From NCBI RefSeq assembly GCF_963678975.1, contig NC_089273.1:10230614-10294613 (forward strand): DNA of 64,000 bases. Direction: 5' to 3'. Below, piece after piece: positions 10,647 to 23,794 of this stretch. Positions within the stretch are counted from its first letter, which is position 1; each line of letters starts with the position of its first letter. The notes below the pieces were generated by a model that worked only from the letters and a program-made list of their open reading frames with translations, made no database searches and was not told the DNA's origin. The position numbers and the translations under genes were made by a program. The stretch comes from Dysidea avara. Lineage: Eukaryota > Porifera > Demospongiae > Dictyoceratida > Dysideidae.

Positions 10647-12884
10647 GTAACAAAAAAAGTGAATCACAGTTACTTTTATTGTATGATGCTTACAAATTGA
10701 ACAAAAATTGCCATTCAATTAACTATGATACTGACTTTTGTTCCTCTGAAGTTTCATTCATTTTGAAATTGGGCCCATAAACACATGTTGGCTCAATTAA
10801 CTATATAGTCCAGCATTGGCCGGACCACTTTTCAGCTACTTGTATTTGTAAAAAGATTGATATATTCAGTCATCATAATGTACTCTAATAGAACAGTCAT
10901 CATGATACTCTAACAGAGCATTCAGTACAGAGTACAGCCACCACTGTTCTAATTGTACTGCTTGGTCTAAGCCATTACATTTACCGGTATGTTAATTTAC
11001 TTATCAAAAGTCATATTGGCCTAATTGATCATGCATAACATGCATTAGCAATTACAATATAATTTGCTTCCGTGTTTCAAAAAATATAACTCGCTTTCAC
11101 AATTCTTTTGTATCATGATATGAAATTACTGTAATTGGCACTGTAACACAAAATTACCAAGATATATCTTTGATGTTAACAAAAAGCTGAAAGATATTTT
11201 GTATGTAAAATAGTCTCCAGATACTATGTCAGAATGCTTATTTTCAAAAATGTCCCTGCAGGAGCATGCCGCCTAGCTTGGCAAACTGCACATGCTTAGT
11301 ACATGCAGATGAGTATCACATAATGTCTGATTTAAAAGTAAATAAATGAAAAGTAGTGTGCATAACTATGCAATCCATGGATGGCCTGACTGCTCAAAAT
11401 CTCTGAGCTTCAGCCCTGGTTTTTTGAAATGCTCTTTTTCCTTCAGCCAGTTCTATGGTATTTTCCCAATGTACATAACATGACTGTGGTACAAATAATG
11501 TATAAAGGTGCAATCACGTGATTACAAACTGGTGGGAATTGTGACAGTTCCTGAACAAGGATAATGCATTAGCCTCGGACTTTCTACTTAATGCTATAGT
11601 GTATTGGACCTAAAGTCAAACCTATGATCAGAGTGAGGCTAAAGCGCTTGGTACACATGTAGATGTGTGTTGCATGCTTGCAGGTTCCCTACCTGCCCAG
11701 GCTGTCTCTGCCTTTAATAACTTGCTGATATAGCAGTATATTCTGCACATCAATACAGAATCTTAAGTTTCCTAGGTTTGCAGGCTTGCAGAAAAAACAT
11801 CTACTACCCTGTAGGGACCAGGGTAGAGCTAGCCTTCCCTCACCAACAGCAACATCAATGGCAGGGAGATTCCTTGAGACAGGACTGCCGAGAGGATTTA
11901 GGGATCCAGGACAAATTTAGATTGTGGGGCCCCTATGACCCATAATTTGAATAAGGAAAAACAGACAGAAGAACTAGAGCTGGGCAATAGTAAAAAAATA
12001 TCGATACTTCAAATTGTATCATGATATTTAGCCTCTACACTATTGTGATGGATGTAACACTTCTAAATGACTACTAAGTAGTTCTATTCATGAACCATAT
12101 TCTTGCCTTTTCACAAGAAATGAGCAATGATTAGGTGTAAACAATGTATAAATTAGCAAGTTTGTTCACAAAATTCTCAATTGTACAAGCAGCTAACTAC
12201 TGATCTGTCATATCATGATACATATCGTTATCATGATATTTTCATTACTATCAATTGTCTTGTGAAAATTTTGCTATTGTCCACCACCAAGAAGAACATT
12301 ACAAGAAAAAGCTTAGCTAACTACTGTAGCTGCTAGACTACAACTAAAAGCAAACTAGCTATGTACTGTAGTTACTAACCGATAAGCTTTAGCAGTTTTA
12401 GCATGCAAAGTATGCCAAGCTAGGGGGTCTGGGGACATGCCTCCAGAAATTTTTTGAAAATGAGACTATCTGAGATTGAATATAATTATATGAGAGTGAT
12501 TTGCAAGAACAAACTTATAGCTAACTAACTACTAGACTAACTAAATATTTGGACTGCTGTAATAGGGTGACTGTTCTATTAGAGTATCTTGATCTTAACT
12601 AAAAGTCATCGTGTCTATATACAGTAAGTGCCTTTTAAGACAATGGTGTTGCTGCCACTACTACACTGCATTGCTATGGATCTTATTGAGCTTGCTGGTT
12701 ATAGAAGGCATCTCTTACTGAGGCTTCTGTATCTTTGAGTCTACAGGGAAGATTTACACTGTTGTACATTCATTTTATTGCCATAGATTTGTGGGCAGCT
12801 ACTACTGAATGGGGCCTCTGGAGACCCCCTTGGGGCCCTTTACAAAGTGGGGCCCAGGGCCCAGAGCAAAATTTCCCAGTTGCC

Positions 12885-12915
<31 letters not shown>

Positions 12916-13734
12916 ACACACACTGTAGAGAGTTCAGCTGTTAGCTGAGCTCTCTGCAGGGTGCCTTGTTTTGCAGTTGAACTCTTTACAGAGTAACATG
13001 AGAAATGTCTACATGATGGCTTGTACTGCAGTTGAACTTTTTACAGGATAACTTGTTTGTAGGTGAACTGAACTCTCTACAAGGTCACTTGATTCCCTAC
13101 AGCTGCTTTCTGAATGTTGTAATAAGGTGACTGCACTATTAAATTACCTTGATCAAGCATCAAGCACTTTTAATCCACTGATTTTCAGCTCATTCCAATA
13201 AGCATATTACCTGGTAGGTGTGGATTTTTATAAACAAACCCCAATCGTGTGATTGTTACACACTGTTAGCTTTTGCATTTTATATTCATGGTCTTACCTT
13301 CAAACCACCAAAAGGCATTCCTATTATGGTTACTCTAACTACAGAATAATTTTCAACTGATTCCTCGAAGCAGTTTACCCTTTAGTTATGACAAACGTTT
13401 GAACTATTTTACACAAATAATTAATTTTATTACGAATCTTGATTGAATTTCCTACAAAATCAGTAAGAGAGTAATGGTCCCTTCAAGTGTGCCAAGTTTC
13501 AGCTTGATTGTATTATGGGTTTGTGTGTCTATGGCAGATTTTGTACAGTATGTGAAAAAGTAGAAGAACCCTGAATGTTTGGCTAGCCTGAATGTCAGGC
13601 TTTTAACCCTGAATATCTTGGAAATGAGTGTGGTGATTTCTTTCAAATTTAGTATATGGACTTCTCTACCTGGCAGGTGTGTCTACAGCAAATTTAGTTC
13701 TAATCATGATCAGTTTAGGGATCACGTAGCTATA
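10647..13734. other. Intron 4, first part
   Basis: No exon recognised. It holds copies of the CTCTAATAGA motif near 10883, 10905 and 12568; a poly-C/CA tract at 12883-12922 next to a GGGGCCC-rich fragment (12800-12880) that resembles, inverted, the hAT-like element at 62171; and degenerate copies of the GAGAGTTCAGCT minisatellite unit at 12930-13110. Confidence 0.5.
12883..12922. repeat. Poly-C followed by CA microsatellite
   Basis: About 18 cytosines run straight into (CA)n, at the edge of a GGGGCC-rich transposon fragment. Confidence 0.9.
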
Positions 13735-14470
13735 GTGCAAGACATCCAATCATCTCTCAGTATACCATCCAAAACACAGATACCCAGTGTGTTCCTCATG
13801 TCACGTATCTAGGTGTAACTATAGACCAGCACCTCACCTGGAATCAACACACTACTAATATCTCAAATAAAGCCAACTCAATCAGAGGCTTTCTTCAGCG
13901 AAACATAAGTTCATGCCCAATAACAGTCAAAGAAGCATGCTATAAGACAATGGTAAGACCTATTCTTGAGTATGCCTCACCAGTATGGTCTCCTTTTACT
14001 GAACTCAATATCCTGAAACTAGAAATGGTTCAAAGAAGAGCTGTTAGATTTATAATGAATGACTTTTCTAGATATTCATCGGTCACAAGTATGATAGAAC
14101 AACTAGGGTTGCCAATGCTCAAACAACGAAGAAATGAAGCAAAAGTGATAATGATGTACAAGATACCGGACCATTCTTTACTTATAGACCATAGCCTAGA
14201 ATACAACACTAACCATACTCGAGGGCACCCCTTCAAACTAGTTACATTGCCAACCAGAATTAATGCTTACCACGATTCCTTTTTTCCTTCAACTGTCATG
14301 TTATGGAACAATCTGTCGGTGGAGGTTGTTACTTCTAGTAACTTAGAACATTTTAAAAAGAGTTGTAACAGTTATTTTTATAACTGACTATATTATTTTC
14401 TTATCAAAATATGTACATTTTTCCTCTTATAGAGGTTGCACATTAATCAAATATATATCTATATATAAAG
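13735..14470 (+). mobile_element. 5'-truncated non-LTR retrotransposon, reverse transcriptase C-terminus
   Basis: The plus-strand frame from about 13743 (VTYLGVTIDQHLTW) runs through the 145-residue ORF at 13950-14387 (MVRPILEYASPVW, LEMVQRRAVRF, then LPTRINAYHDSFFPSTVMLWN). These are the standard thumb and post-thumb motifs of CR1/L2/jockey-type reverse transcriptases. Only the last roughly 210 residues remain. The stop is at 14385, followed by a short AT-rich 3' tail. It sits in intron 4 in the same orientation as the host gene. Five-prime truncation is the normal fate of such insertions. Confidence 0.85.
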
Positions 14471-14779
14471 TTACAAAATCGGTTTAAAAATCATGAAATT
14501 TAAAAAATTCAAATTTTTTAAGTTACTAATTTAGATACTGTACATGTAAAATTGCCCATATAAGGAAAATGACTGAGATATCATGAATTTGGTTGTACTT
14601 GGGTGTTCTTGCAAATGGAAGCTGGCAACAAATTGCATCATTAATCCCTCTCAATTTAGAAATTAAAAATCTACACGGGTCTTTGTTTCTAATAGGTTTG
14701 ATGGTGGATGTTACCACTGGGTCTGGGATTATTTCTGCATTCTTCACATTTTACTTCCATTTTTCTGACTCCCTGCATT

Positions 14780-15190
14780 TAGGCCCCGGCCGATTATGCC
14801 GGCATAATTAAAAGCATAATAGGTGACCAAAAGCATCAAGCATAATGCCAGCATAATAGGGAAAACATTTGAAAATTTAATTAAATGCGCCGTACGTGCG
14901 CCTGAAACAAAGCAAATAATCACTGCCAATAGTATTATTAGTGCATTTCGTATTTAAAAACATGTAATATAACTGATTAAACCGTTTCTTTGTTGGTTAT
15001 TCATACTTTGCAGAAATAAGATCGAGATACTCTAATAGAGCAGTCACTCACTGATATACTCTAATAAAACAGTCAGTTCTAGAGCTTAATCTTGATTTTG
15101 AAAGCATAATTTTGAGCATAATAAGCTTAATTTTTGAGTAATGCTCAAAAGCATAATAGGTAAGATTTTGGGCATAATAGGCTGGGCCTA
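14780..15190. mobile_element. hAT-like MITE with 8-bp target duplication CCTGCATT
   Basis: Ends TAGGCCCCGGCCGATTATGCC-type and, reversed, TAGGCCCAGCCTATTATGCC. CCTGCATT is repeated directly at 14772-14779 and 15191-15198. Several GCATAATAGG words occur as subterminal repeats. Two copies of the dispersed GATACTCTAATAGA motif lie inside (15020-15075). Confidence 0.8.
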
Positions 15191-15844
15191 CCTGCATTGA
15201 CAGACTTAAAACTTCTCACCGAATAGCATTAACAGAATGTTCTATTACTGGAGTAGTTAACTGTCTTATTGGAGTATTTCAATTTTTAGCAATTTCACCC
15301 CGGAAATATAATATTAATTGACCCCCTCTTGTTGATTCCTAGAAGAGATTAGCTTCTCACTCTTTCCATCTTTTCATTGCTCATGCATGCCTGATATGCA
15401 ATTGCATCTGTACTGTAGCTTCTCTGTAGCTATATAGCACATAGTAAAATTCTGAGGGAAGGTGCTTCACCACCTCATGTACCCCCTAAATCTACCCTGG
15501 CTGTATCCTATTATAGTAGTATCTAAAAACTTGAGTTTGCTAAAACGTTAGTTCTGTACATGTAGCTATCTCAAACATTCACAAACCACCCAAATATTAG
15601 GTATATACAGCTGTATACGTACCTGAATCTATTTCTTTGAAAATAGTCATAAGCTATCCGCAGTACTGTATAGAATACTAGTAGGAAAATGATGTCAGTG
15701 TCAATTGCAAAACTGGATGTGTGTGGTGATCCTAGCCCTTTCTGGGATATAGCTAATAGTTTATTTTCTACAGTATTCATGACTGCATTATGATTCTAGT
15801 ATTAGATATGAAAGGATGTGATTTACATATCTATAATACTATAG
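15191..15844. other. End of intron 4
   Basis: AT-rich; one further degenerate copy of the dispersed motif near 15250. The acceptor for exon 5 ends at 15844. Confidence 0.5.
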
Positions 15845-16033
15845 TTCCCTGTCCATCACTGACTGATCCTGTTAAGGGAATAATCACATGTTCACTGGGA
15901 GATGATGGAGTTCCTTCCTATGCAGACACTTGTAGTTTCACATGTAACACTGGCTATGAGCTAACTGGTAGTGATACTAGGACTTGTCTAAGTGATGGGA
16001 GCTGGAGTGGTGATGTGACAATGTGCAAAAAAG
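15845..16033 (+). CDS. Exon 5: sushi/CCP domain 1
   Basis: This is a 189-bp phase 1-1 exon (acceptor ending ACTATAG, donor AAAG|GTATGT). It encodes one complete complement-control-protein module of the six-cysteine type: VPCPSLTDPVKG at the start, DTCSFTCNTGYELTG in the middle and CLSDGSWSG near the end, with the invariant Trp of the module. Six-cysteine sushi domains are common in invertebrate adhesion and recognition proteins. The following exon (19709) encodes an almost identical module with the same length and phase, so the pair arose by recent exon duplication. Confidence 0.93.
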
Positions 16034-16685
16034 GTATGTTGTGTGCTAGTGACTAAGATAAAAAGACATATGTCTATACAGTATGTGTGCATCATAATTC
16101 TTTCAATATCACACTCAAAATTTGTCAGCTTTTGCACCTACAAGATATGTAGAATTTTTAAACCAAGCATCAAGATCAAAGTTGTCAAAGGAATACATGT
16201 ACATAGGTTCTAAAACAGTAAGTTCTTGTGTGGAAACAAATTTAAAGCAGAAGTCCAAGAGCTACTAGAATCTGTGTATGTATGTTTCAATGTCTGTCAA
16301 TTGGTCGTGTACATGAACAAAATGTTTCGGTGTCTGTCCATTTTCCATGCATGTTAGCAAAATGTTTTATCCTAAAAGAATCTAGTACTCACGAAATGAA
16401 GGCTAAGTAACTCCAGTGTTAAACTTCCGATACAGTAAGCTTTGCTCTGAGGTAATGTGCTGGTTTGAAGTACAGGTGTAACTGGTTTCTGAAGGTGCTC
16501 TGTACACCTTTCTCAACCAGATATATGGACATTAATTTTGATGACTGTAAAACAGCCTAGCTAGTGTTCTAACCAGGAATAGTGTATCCCTTTGAAATAA
16601 AAGGTGTGTGCTCCTTTTTACATGCATGAAAAATAAAGAGCAGCATTGAGGCTTTTTCTAGAGGGTTTGCATCTGAAAAAAACAT

Positions 16686-17296
16686 GATATCAGGACACAT
16701 GATAGTGTGTCGTGCAGCCAAGTACAGCTAGTGCAGACAGGCGACAGACAAGTGTGTATTTTACAGGAACCAAGAAAATGCTGTTTTCATGCATTTGTAG
16801 CTCAATAGTTCCAGAATGGAAATTAACCAGTTTTGCTATGGAAACTTCCTCAGGGTAGGTCACCCCCTATTCCAAGTTTGAGTTTAATACGCCCAGCCAT
16901 TACTGAGATATGCTCTTTAAAGTTCATCATTTTTATTCATATTTTCTACTTCTCTTTTCTTCTATTCGTTTCATGCGCTATAACTCGTGCATGCTTTAGT
17001 TAATTGACTTCAAATTCGGAGGGTAGTAAGAGCATAATGCAGCAGATTTACAGTCCAATTTTCATACAGATCAAACTAAGAATAACGGAATTATGCACGA
17101 TTTGGTAAAGTACAAAAGCAATTTGTGGTCACGCCTACAGGGTAATCTGCTTCACAGAATAACTAGAAAGTCAGTCTGTACATGAAGTTACTATCATAGT
17201 GCAAACCTTTTGTAGTTTGAAAGTACTGAGAATATTAGCTAAAAACACATAAAGCAAAATCAAACATGTGATCGAGATACTCTAATAGAACAGTCC
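16686..17296 (+). repeat. Dispersed 600-800-bp repeat, copy C
   Basis: Starts with a GACACAT/GTGTGTC hairpin and GTGCAGCC, and ends GATCGAGATACTCTAATAGA plus ACAGTC. It shares order and scattered blocks (CGCTATAACTCGTGCATGC, CACGCCTACAGGGTAA) with copies at 41586 and 44309. A partial copy follows at 17555-17760. No ORF. Confidence 0.65.
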
Positions 17297-17889
17297 CTGA
17301 GATGTACAAAAATGTGTGCAAAAAAATCTGAAAGGTTCTCCATATTTCAACCAGGGATTTCCACACCTATATACCCAACTCTGCCACCACTGTCAGTTGC
17401 TCACCTCACTTAATTTCTACCTTATAAATGAAAGTTCTGGTTTATTACATGAACTCGTAGATCTGCCAGTGGAAATTCTAGAACATTCTACATGTGTTGT
17501 ATTGAAGTGCTCAGAAAAAATGTGTGCTCTATTAGAGTACCACAAAAAGTATGAAAATAGTGTGTGTCATGCAGCCAAGTACAGCCGGTGTGGGTGGGTG
17601 ACATACTTGTTTTACGGAACCAAGAAAATGCTATTTTCAGGTATCAGTAGCTCGATAGTGCTTGAAGGGTAAATAATCATTTCTGCTGTGGAAACTTCCT
17701 CAGGATAGGACATTTTCCGTGAGTTGAACATCTCCCACGAGTCAAATCTGCCCAGCTATCTTCGTGCCTTCAAAATTCAGTTCTTTGCAGTCTTTGACGA
17801 TTCCTGTATTAAAGGGGAACAGTACAAAAGAAAGTTTCAAGGATAACCATAGGCTGGCTTTGGAACTTGCAATTACAAAAAGAAGTGAT

Positions 17890-18128
17890 ATCTGTAAAAA
17901 AAAAGCCAAGCTGTGAAAAAGGTGTGGCCTTAAAAAACCTGGGTAAAAAATGTTGTAAAATCAAAGCTGCAATGATGTTAATGCTAATACATTTTAACAA
18001 TATAATTATATTAGCATTAACATCATTGCAGCCATTTCTTGGCCGCTACTTTAGATTTAATTCACAACATTATTTTACCCAGGCTTTTAAGACCACATCT
18101 TTTTTCACAGCTTGGCTGTTTTTGTGCA
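17890..18128. mobile_element. Foldback element, AGCCAAGCTGT family
   Basis: The left arm (from AAAGCCAAGCTGTGAAAAAG at about 17901) is the reverse complement of the right arm ending CACAGCTTGGCTGTTTTT near 18127, folding around an AT-rich loop at about 18000. Related elements occur at 42541, 47805 and 58261. The flanking sequence CCATAGGCTGGCTTTGG (17848) is shared with the copy at 58261. Confidence 0.75.
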
Positions 18129-19103
18129 GATACAAACTACAAAACAGTTCAGAAGATACTTTTGTGGTTTAAGGTGGTTTGTAGGAGTTATGCTTTCTTA
18201 GCAGTGCATAGCAATGTAATTATCATGATTAATTTATCAAACAATTAATGAATTACAAATCATGATAACTAAACTAGTTGATAATGTTGTATATACATTG
18301 TTACAAAACAAAAATTTCAATTAGCTAAAAATAATGAAGAATATATAACATCAAGACTCATGGTAGCGAGTCACATAGCCAAGAAACTATGAAGCAAGCA
18401 CCCATAATAATACAGGGTACATACATAGTTTGTTAATTCCCCATTTAGTAATTAAGGGCTATATAGACAGTATTAACTAGGGCCTGGTTTTTTTTTGAAG
18501 TACTGTAGCACAGCATCTACTTGTTTCATGCATAACATAACACTCATTCTATATTTCATATTTTGACTTTTGCAAGTATGTAAGATCTGTCACAGTAATC
18601 CACTGCAAACATACTGTATTTTCAGCTACTAGTTATGTATATAATATGCAGTATATTATATGTGCGAAATATACTGTACAATAGTGTACATGTGAAACAG
18701 GTCAAGTAGATGTGTTGTGCAGTACATACATATATAACAGCAAAGAGGAAAAAACATAGACAGCAGATTTGGGGTAGTTCCTCCTTTTAGGTCAATCCTT
18801 CTAACAAGATACTCTAATAGTTTAGTCTACCTGCTGTGTCACATTTTAATATGTCGCTTTAAAAAGTTGTAAGAAAATATATTTCTTGTATCAGTTGTAT
18901 GCAGTATACACATTGTCAAAATAGTGAAAATAGTCTAAAATATTTCTTGGAGAATGCCACAGACTAACGTTCATGTGCTCCATTGTTTTGTTTTACGTAT
19001 TTGCCAAAATTGCCTATGCTATCACCCATGCAAGCACATGTACTGTATTCAATGCACTTGGTGCAAATGTGTATGCATAGGTACTGTAGTTGGGCTGCAA
19101 TTG

Positions 19104-19433
19104 TGTCTGGATTTGTGAAAAGGAATCCTCCAAACTCAAACATTTGACAATTCCTAACTTCAGGTAAAAAAGGCTATTGACTTGAAATTTAGTCAGAGGC
19201 GAGTACCAAGTGCAACAGATGGGGGAAATATTCAGGTTTATAATTAAGATTTTTGAACAAACATCAAGTCATGGTCTTCCAATTGGATGGAACTCTATAA
19301 CTGTAATCTTTGTAACTACGTAGCTAAATTCATTTTATGATTGCTTTTTTTCCCTGAGCATATCAGCTGTGCTGTCTGCTCAGTAACAATAATAATAATA
19401 ATAAAAAAGACCCCTTTTCACAAATGTGGTCAC
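19104..19433. mobile_element. MITE with GTGAAAAGG/CCCCTTTTCAC termini, copy 2
   Basis: Left end GTCTGGATTTGTGAAAAGG; right end GACCCCTTTTCACAAATGTG then GTCAC. It is the same family as 8961-9594 and shows what that copy looked like before its nested insertion. Subterminal text (GGCTATTGACTTGAAATTT) is also shared. Confidence 0.65.
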
Positions 19434-19708
19434 AAATATGGGTCTTCCTCACCACACATCAAATTTACGAACTTTATAATTTATTGACTTGAAATTTGGT
19501 AGAAGTGAGCAACAAGCTAGATAGCTCAATTTCAAGTTCCCCATCAAGACTTCTGTCCCATAGAGGAACATTGAGCTACTGTAGCTATATGCACACACGA
19601 ATGTTAAGTTTAAAGTCAGTTGAAGAATTGAATTTTAATAGCAGGTTATGCTAAAACTGCACTTTGAATGAATCTTATAACTTTAACATGTATATGTATT
19701 TCTACTAG

Positions 19709-19897
19709 TTCCCTGTCCATCACTTACTGGTCCTAATAATGGAATAATCACTTGCTCACTGGGAGATGATGGAGTTCCTTCCTATGAAGATACTTGTAGT
19801 TTCACATGTAACACTGGTTATGAGCTAACTGGTAGTGACAATATGACCTGTCAAAGTGATGGGAGCTGGAGTGGTAATGTGACAATGTGTACAAGAG
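19709..19897 (+). CDS. Exon 6: sushi/CCP domain 2
   Basis: This 189-bp phase 1-1 exon (TTTCTACTAG acceptor, AGAG|GTGTGT donor) encodes VPCPSLTGPNNG, DTCSFTCNTGYELTG and CQSDGSWSG. It is a near copy of exon 5, with changes at only a minority of positions and six cysteines kept. It joins in frame to the giant EGF exon, giving MCTR followed by DDCDPNPC. The first EGF repeat therefore has TR in place of the NI that precedes every later repeat and lacks the first calcium ligand position. Confidence 0.93.
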
Positions 19898-22800
19898 GTG
19901 TGTTGCATTCTTCTTTGTAAATTTATTTCTCTGAAAGAATTGCATAACCACGAAAGCAATAATGCTGGCTGTTCACTTAATATAATATTATACTAACTGC
20001 TAAAATATTTGTGCTCAGTTAGTAATCAATGCTAAAAACAGCCAAGCTGTATAAAAGGGTAAAGTCTTCAAATCACCTAAATTTAAAATGTGGTGGCTGA
20101 AAATTGGCTACAATTATGTTATAGGAATTTCTAATCCAAGCAGGGATCATACGTAGAAATCGAAAAAAATTAAACAATGAAGACAGTCTACATCTCCAGT
20201 TACAGTAGTGCAGATTTATTTTCCCTTTAGTAACTTTGCCTATAGTATACCCATAACTGATTGAAGTAGAGATTAAATGTTCACTAGTATAATATAGCTA
20301 CAGATGCATTGTTTCAGTACTTCTAATTTCTATCACGCACTAATGGGATTTGAAATTCCTAAGTTTTCCTTGTACTTGTTTTTTGATAACTTCTTTGGTG
20401 AACCATTGCATACCACATCAAAGGAAAGGACAGAATCAGACATGTCATAAAATTTAATTCACATCTCCTGCTTACTGACTTTCAATTACTAAAAAAAGCT
20501 GTATAGCCGTTATGCTTTGTTTTCAACTATGTTCTACCCATTACATATGTAGCAATACAAACTATGGACAGCACAAGAAGTGCCTCTGCAGTTACACATT
20601 TGGATATGGTTAACCAATACTGCCAAGTAGTCGTGAAGTAAAAGTGAGACTGTTTTGGATGATATGAAAATGCGAACACTAACCACAGTACTACCATACT
20701 GTGTGAGTAATAATGCACAGCCATTATTAACCTTCAACATTAACATCGTTGCAGCCCATTTCTTGGCAGTGACTTTTGACTTCACAACTATTTACTGCAG
20801 GTGTTAGTCGCATTAGCTGTTATCAAGTTATGGTTGACTGAAGGCATCAGTTAGTTAGTCAGTAGCAAATTTGGTTGAATATTTTTTTCCATATAAATTT
20901 GTTGAAGACGTTTAGTGTCGCTCTAAAGACACTTATTATAATTATGATGAACCAATACTGTCATTAAGTAATAGTGAGGCAGGTTTTGGATGATATTTTA
21001 AAGTGCAAATCTTAACAACTACACACTACTATTGTGTACCGCACAGCCATTATTAAAATTTAACATCATTGCAGCCTATTTCTTGGCTGCCACCTTTGGT
21101 TCACAACTTGCAGGTGTTTTGAAGGTTGCACCATTTTTGCAGCTTGTATGTTTTTGCATGGATTATACTTTTTTCATATTTCTTATTATTATTAATTCAG
21201 CCACAAAGCCAGCCCATAACCAAGTTTTGGGGTTTGTTTTACCCATATTTATTCTTAACTGCAGATACATAAAATTATATAAAAATCAATAATGTATTAT
21301 ATTGAAGATAGAATTTACAACTGTACTGTATTGCAAATAGAGTTCACATTTTTGAAGACTTCTAATACAATGCGCATAAATGTTCTAGAGCAATTGGCAC
21401 TGTTGGTAATGACGTCAGCATTTCGGTAAAAATAATGCGGGCCAGATGTTGGCGTCACTTCCCTCCGCACGTGCCATCCACACTGCGCTGTCTGCTTTCA
21501 GCAAAAATAAAGCAAAACAGAAAACACAACTAAAGCAATTTTCATTGCTAGATATATCAAATCATTATCAAGACACATACACTGTAGTATAGTGTGTCAT
21601 GTGGCCCAAGAAGCTGGAACACCACATATTCAAGTGTGTTAAGTGATTCATAGCTCCATCATCCCTCATCTGAATGGAACAATTTCTATGGTGGAGTTGC
21701 TTGCTACAAGAGGAAACCATAACCAAATTGAAGGAAATTGCCTCAGCTATTCCTAAGATATTTGTTTATTTTTCTTCTTTCATTGTTTCACACGTTTTAC
21801 AAAAATTGCTATAAAAACAAATGCACTATCTAGTTTACTGTACTTCATCCATGACTCCTAAATCATAATAGTTACTTATTATAAATATTGCTTCAGGGCC
21901 TACCTGGGGCATAGGTGCTAATTATGTACATAAACTTAATAGTGATTGTGTAATGATTGTTTGGTTTGAAACTGTCAATAGTTGGTTGGTTGACTATGCA
22001 TAGGTGGCTTCAGGATTTTGGGTGACTGGTTTCTGATCAAGAGCATAGCTAGAATTTTGGCGAAGACCAAAAAAAAAGGTAACCGCCTGCTGAGAATAAC
22101 TGCCCTCCACTAACTATATAATTATTAATATCACTGATAAAGAGTACATAAACTCCTTATTTATAGCTACTGTACATAGCTTGCTACACCGCTTCTCTGA
22201 ATAGTGTGACTACTTTATTAGAGTGATTGACTGCTCTGTTACTCAATCTTAACGTGACCGGTTTCCGGAAACCTCAGAACCCCCCCCTCTACAGCCACCC
22301 CTGCTAAGTCTAGTGGTAGTCCATTCCATTCAGTTGAAAAAATAGTTGTCTATTGATATAATTATTATGATAGTGTAGGAATTTTTGGTCATGATTAGAT
22401 CTTGTTGTGGTGACAGGTGACAAAGTTGGTAAGTAGCTGTCAGGTATTTCAGTGAATAAACTTGTATAACTGAGTTATTAATTTAGAAAATTTTCTATTT
22501 AATTAGAGTGGACCAGATAGCTGTTATACTGTAATTTGCTTTTTTGTTGTAAAGTACAGTAATTTTTACATGCAAAATTTTATACAAAAATTTCTTACAC
22601 AAGATCAAACTACACTAATAGAGCAGTCATTCTCATAAATCATACGATAGTATTTTACATGAAAAAATTTTGCACGAAAATAAGCAAATTATGGTATGTG
22701 ACTGGATTTAAGAAAACCAATCCAAATAGCACATTAGAAGTTCTGAGATAAATGTTTTTACAGATTTTAAGCCATTATAACTTGCCAAGGAAAGTGACCA

Positions 22801-23794
22801 TGCATATGATAATTACACAAGAGATGCATCAATTTATTATGAAACCCAGACATGAGCTTACAGGATTGTGCTGGTTCCTTAGTGGCTGATATGCTGCAAA
22901 AGCCACACAGAAAATGTTTGTCCAGCTATATGAGTCCATCCACCTGTGCACTATTGATTCTTGTAAAGCCAGGGCCAGAAACTGCCATTCGAACTTGCTA
23001 CACCACCAAAAAAGATGTCTGTTAAAAAAACCAGCCTAGAGTAGTCTGAGTAATGGTGAGGGTCAAAATCAATAGACTGGTAGTGTAGCTATCCACTGGT
23101 GGTGTTAGATTGATTTTGCCAGAAGTGCTGGATTTGTAAAATCCGATAACATTTGTAAACTGTTTTTGCTTGCATTTTGTGGCTTTATGGGAAATGTTAT
23201 GTGGTTAAAATTATCGGGAAAAATAGTTAAGTAGGTGCAGTATAAGGCTAGGAAAGGTGTGTATGGCTATAGAAAACTACTAAATACACATATAATCTTT
23301 CTGTACGTATGAAATTCATGAAAGTGGAGATCGCACCATGGAGGTGTGCACTGCTTAAACCTACCGAGTGCACACCACCCAGGGTGTTACCACACCAATC
23401 ATCACGTTACGAGATGACTCGAGGAGAATAGCAGTAATTAGAACTATCAAATGGCACAAAATTGTGAACCATTCACTATGCTCTACACTTGAGCTAGCTA
23501 CTGATCAAGGCAACCATACTTTTTGAAAGAACCGAGGGACATAATACAGTTTGTCCCTTTGTCCATTCCTCCATACCAAGTGAGCAAAAAAAAACTCCAA
23601 CCCAATAACCTGCTACAGCAGATGAGCTACTAACAAAGTGAATGGTCCTTATTAACCCTAAGCTATATAACTAACTGCGTTTATATAGCATTAATGTTTA
23701 CTTGTTCGATTGATTATGTAAAGTAGTATCAAAACTGTGTAGAATACGTAAAGTAAGTGTAAAATTATGTATCTCAATCATTTAACATGCACAG
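19898..23794. other. Intron 6
   Basis: Contains foldback half-arms (20037-21150), a partial dispersed repeat with its hairpin (21567-21830) and motif copies near 22215 and 22612. The rest, including 22640-23794, shows no gene or repeat I can name. The acceptor of the giant exon is at 23793-23794. Confidence 0.5.
20611..21150. repeat. Diverged tandem duplication carrying foldback half-arms
   Basis: The block from AACCAATACTGCC (20612) to about 20790 recurs from AACCAATACTGTC (20950) to about 21110. Each ends in the right arm of the AGCCAAGCTGT foldback family (CATTGCAGCC, then CATTTCTTGGC or TATTTCTTGGC). A lone left arm lies at 20037. Confidence 0.6.

Larger units (their letters stand above)
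16034..19708. other. Intron 5
   Basis: Holds the dispersed repeats, foldback and MITE listed separately, plus the hairpin sequence ATCAAGACTCATGGTAGCG near 18350 and a dispersed-motif copy near 18808. No exon recognised in 18130-19100 or 19440-19700. Confidence 0.5.

Noticed and set aside
17316..17672. 118-codon plus-strand ORF
   Set aside because: It straddles a dispersed-motif copy and a partial repeat and has no domain character.
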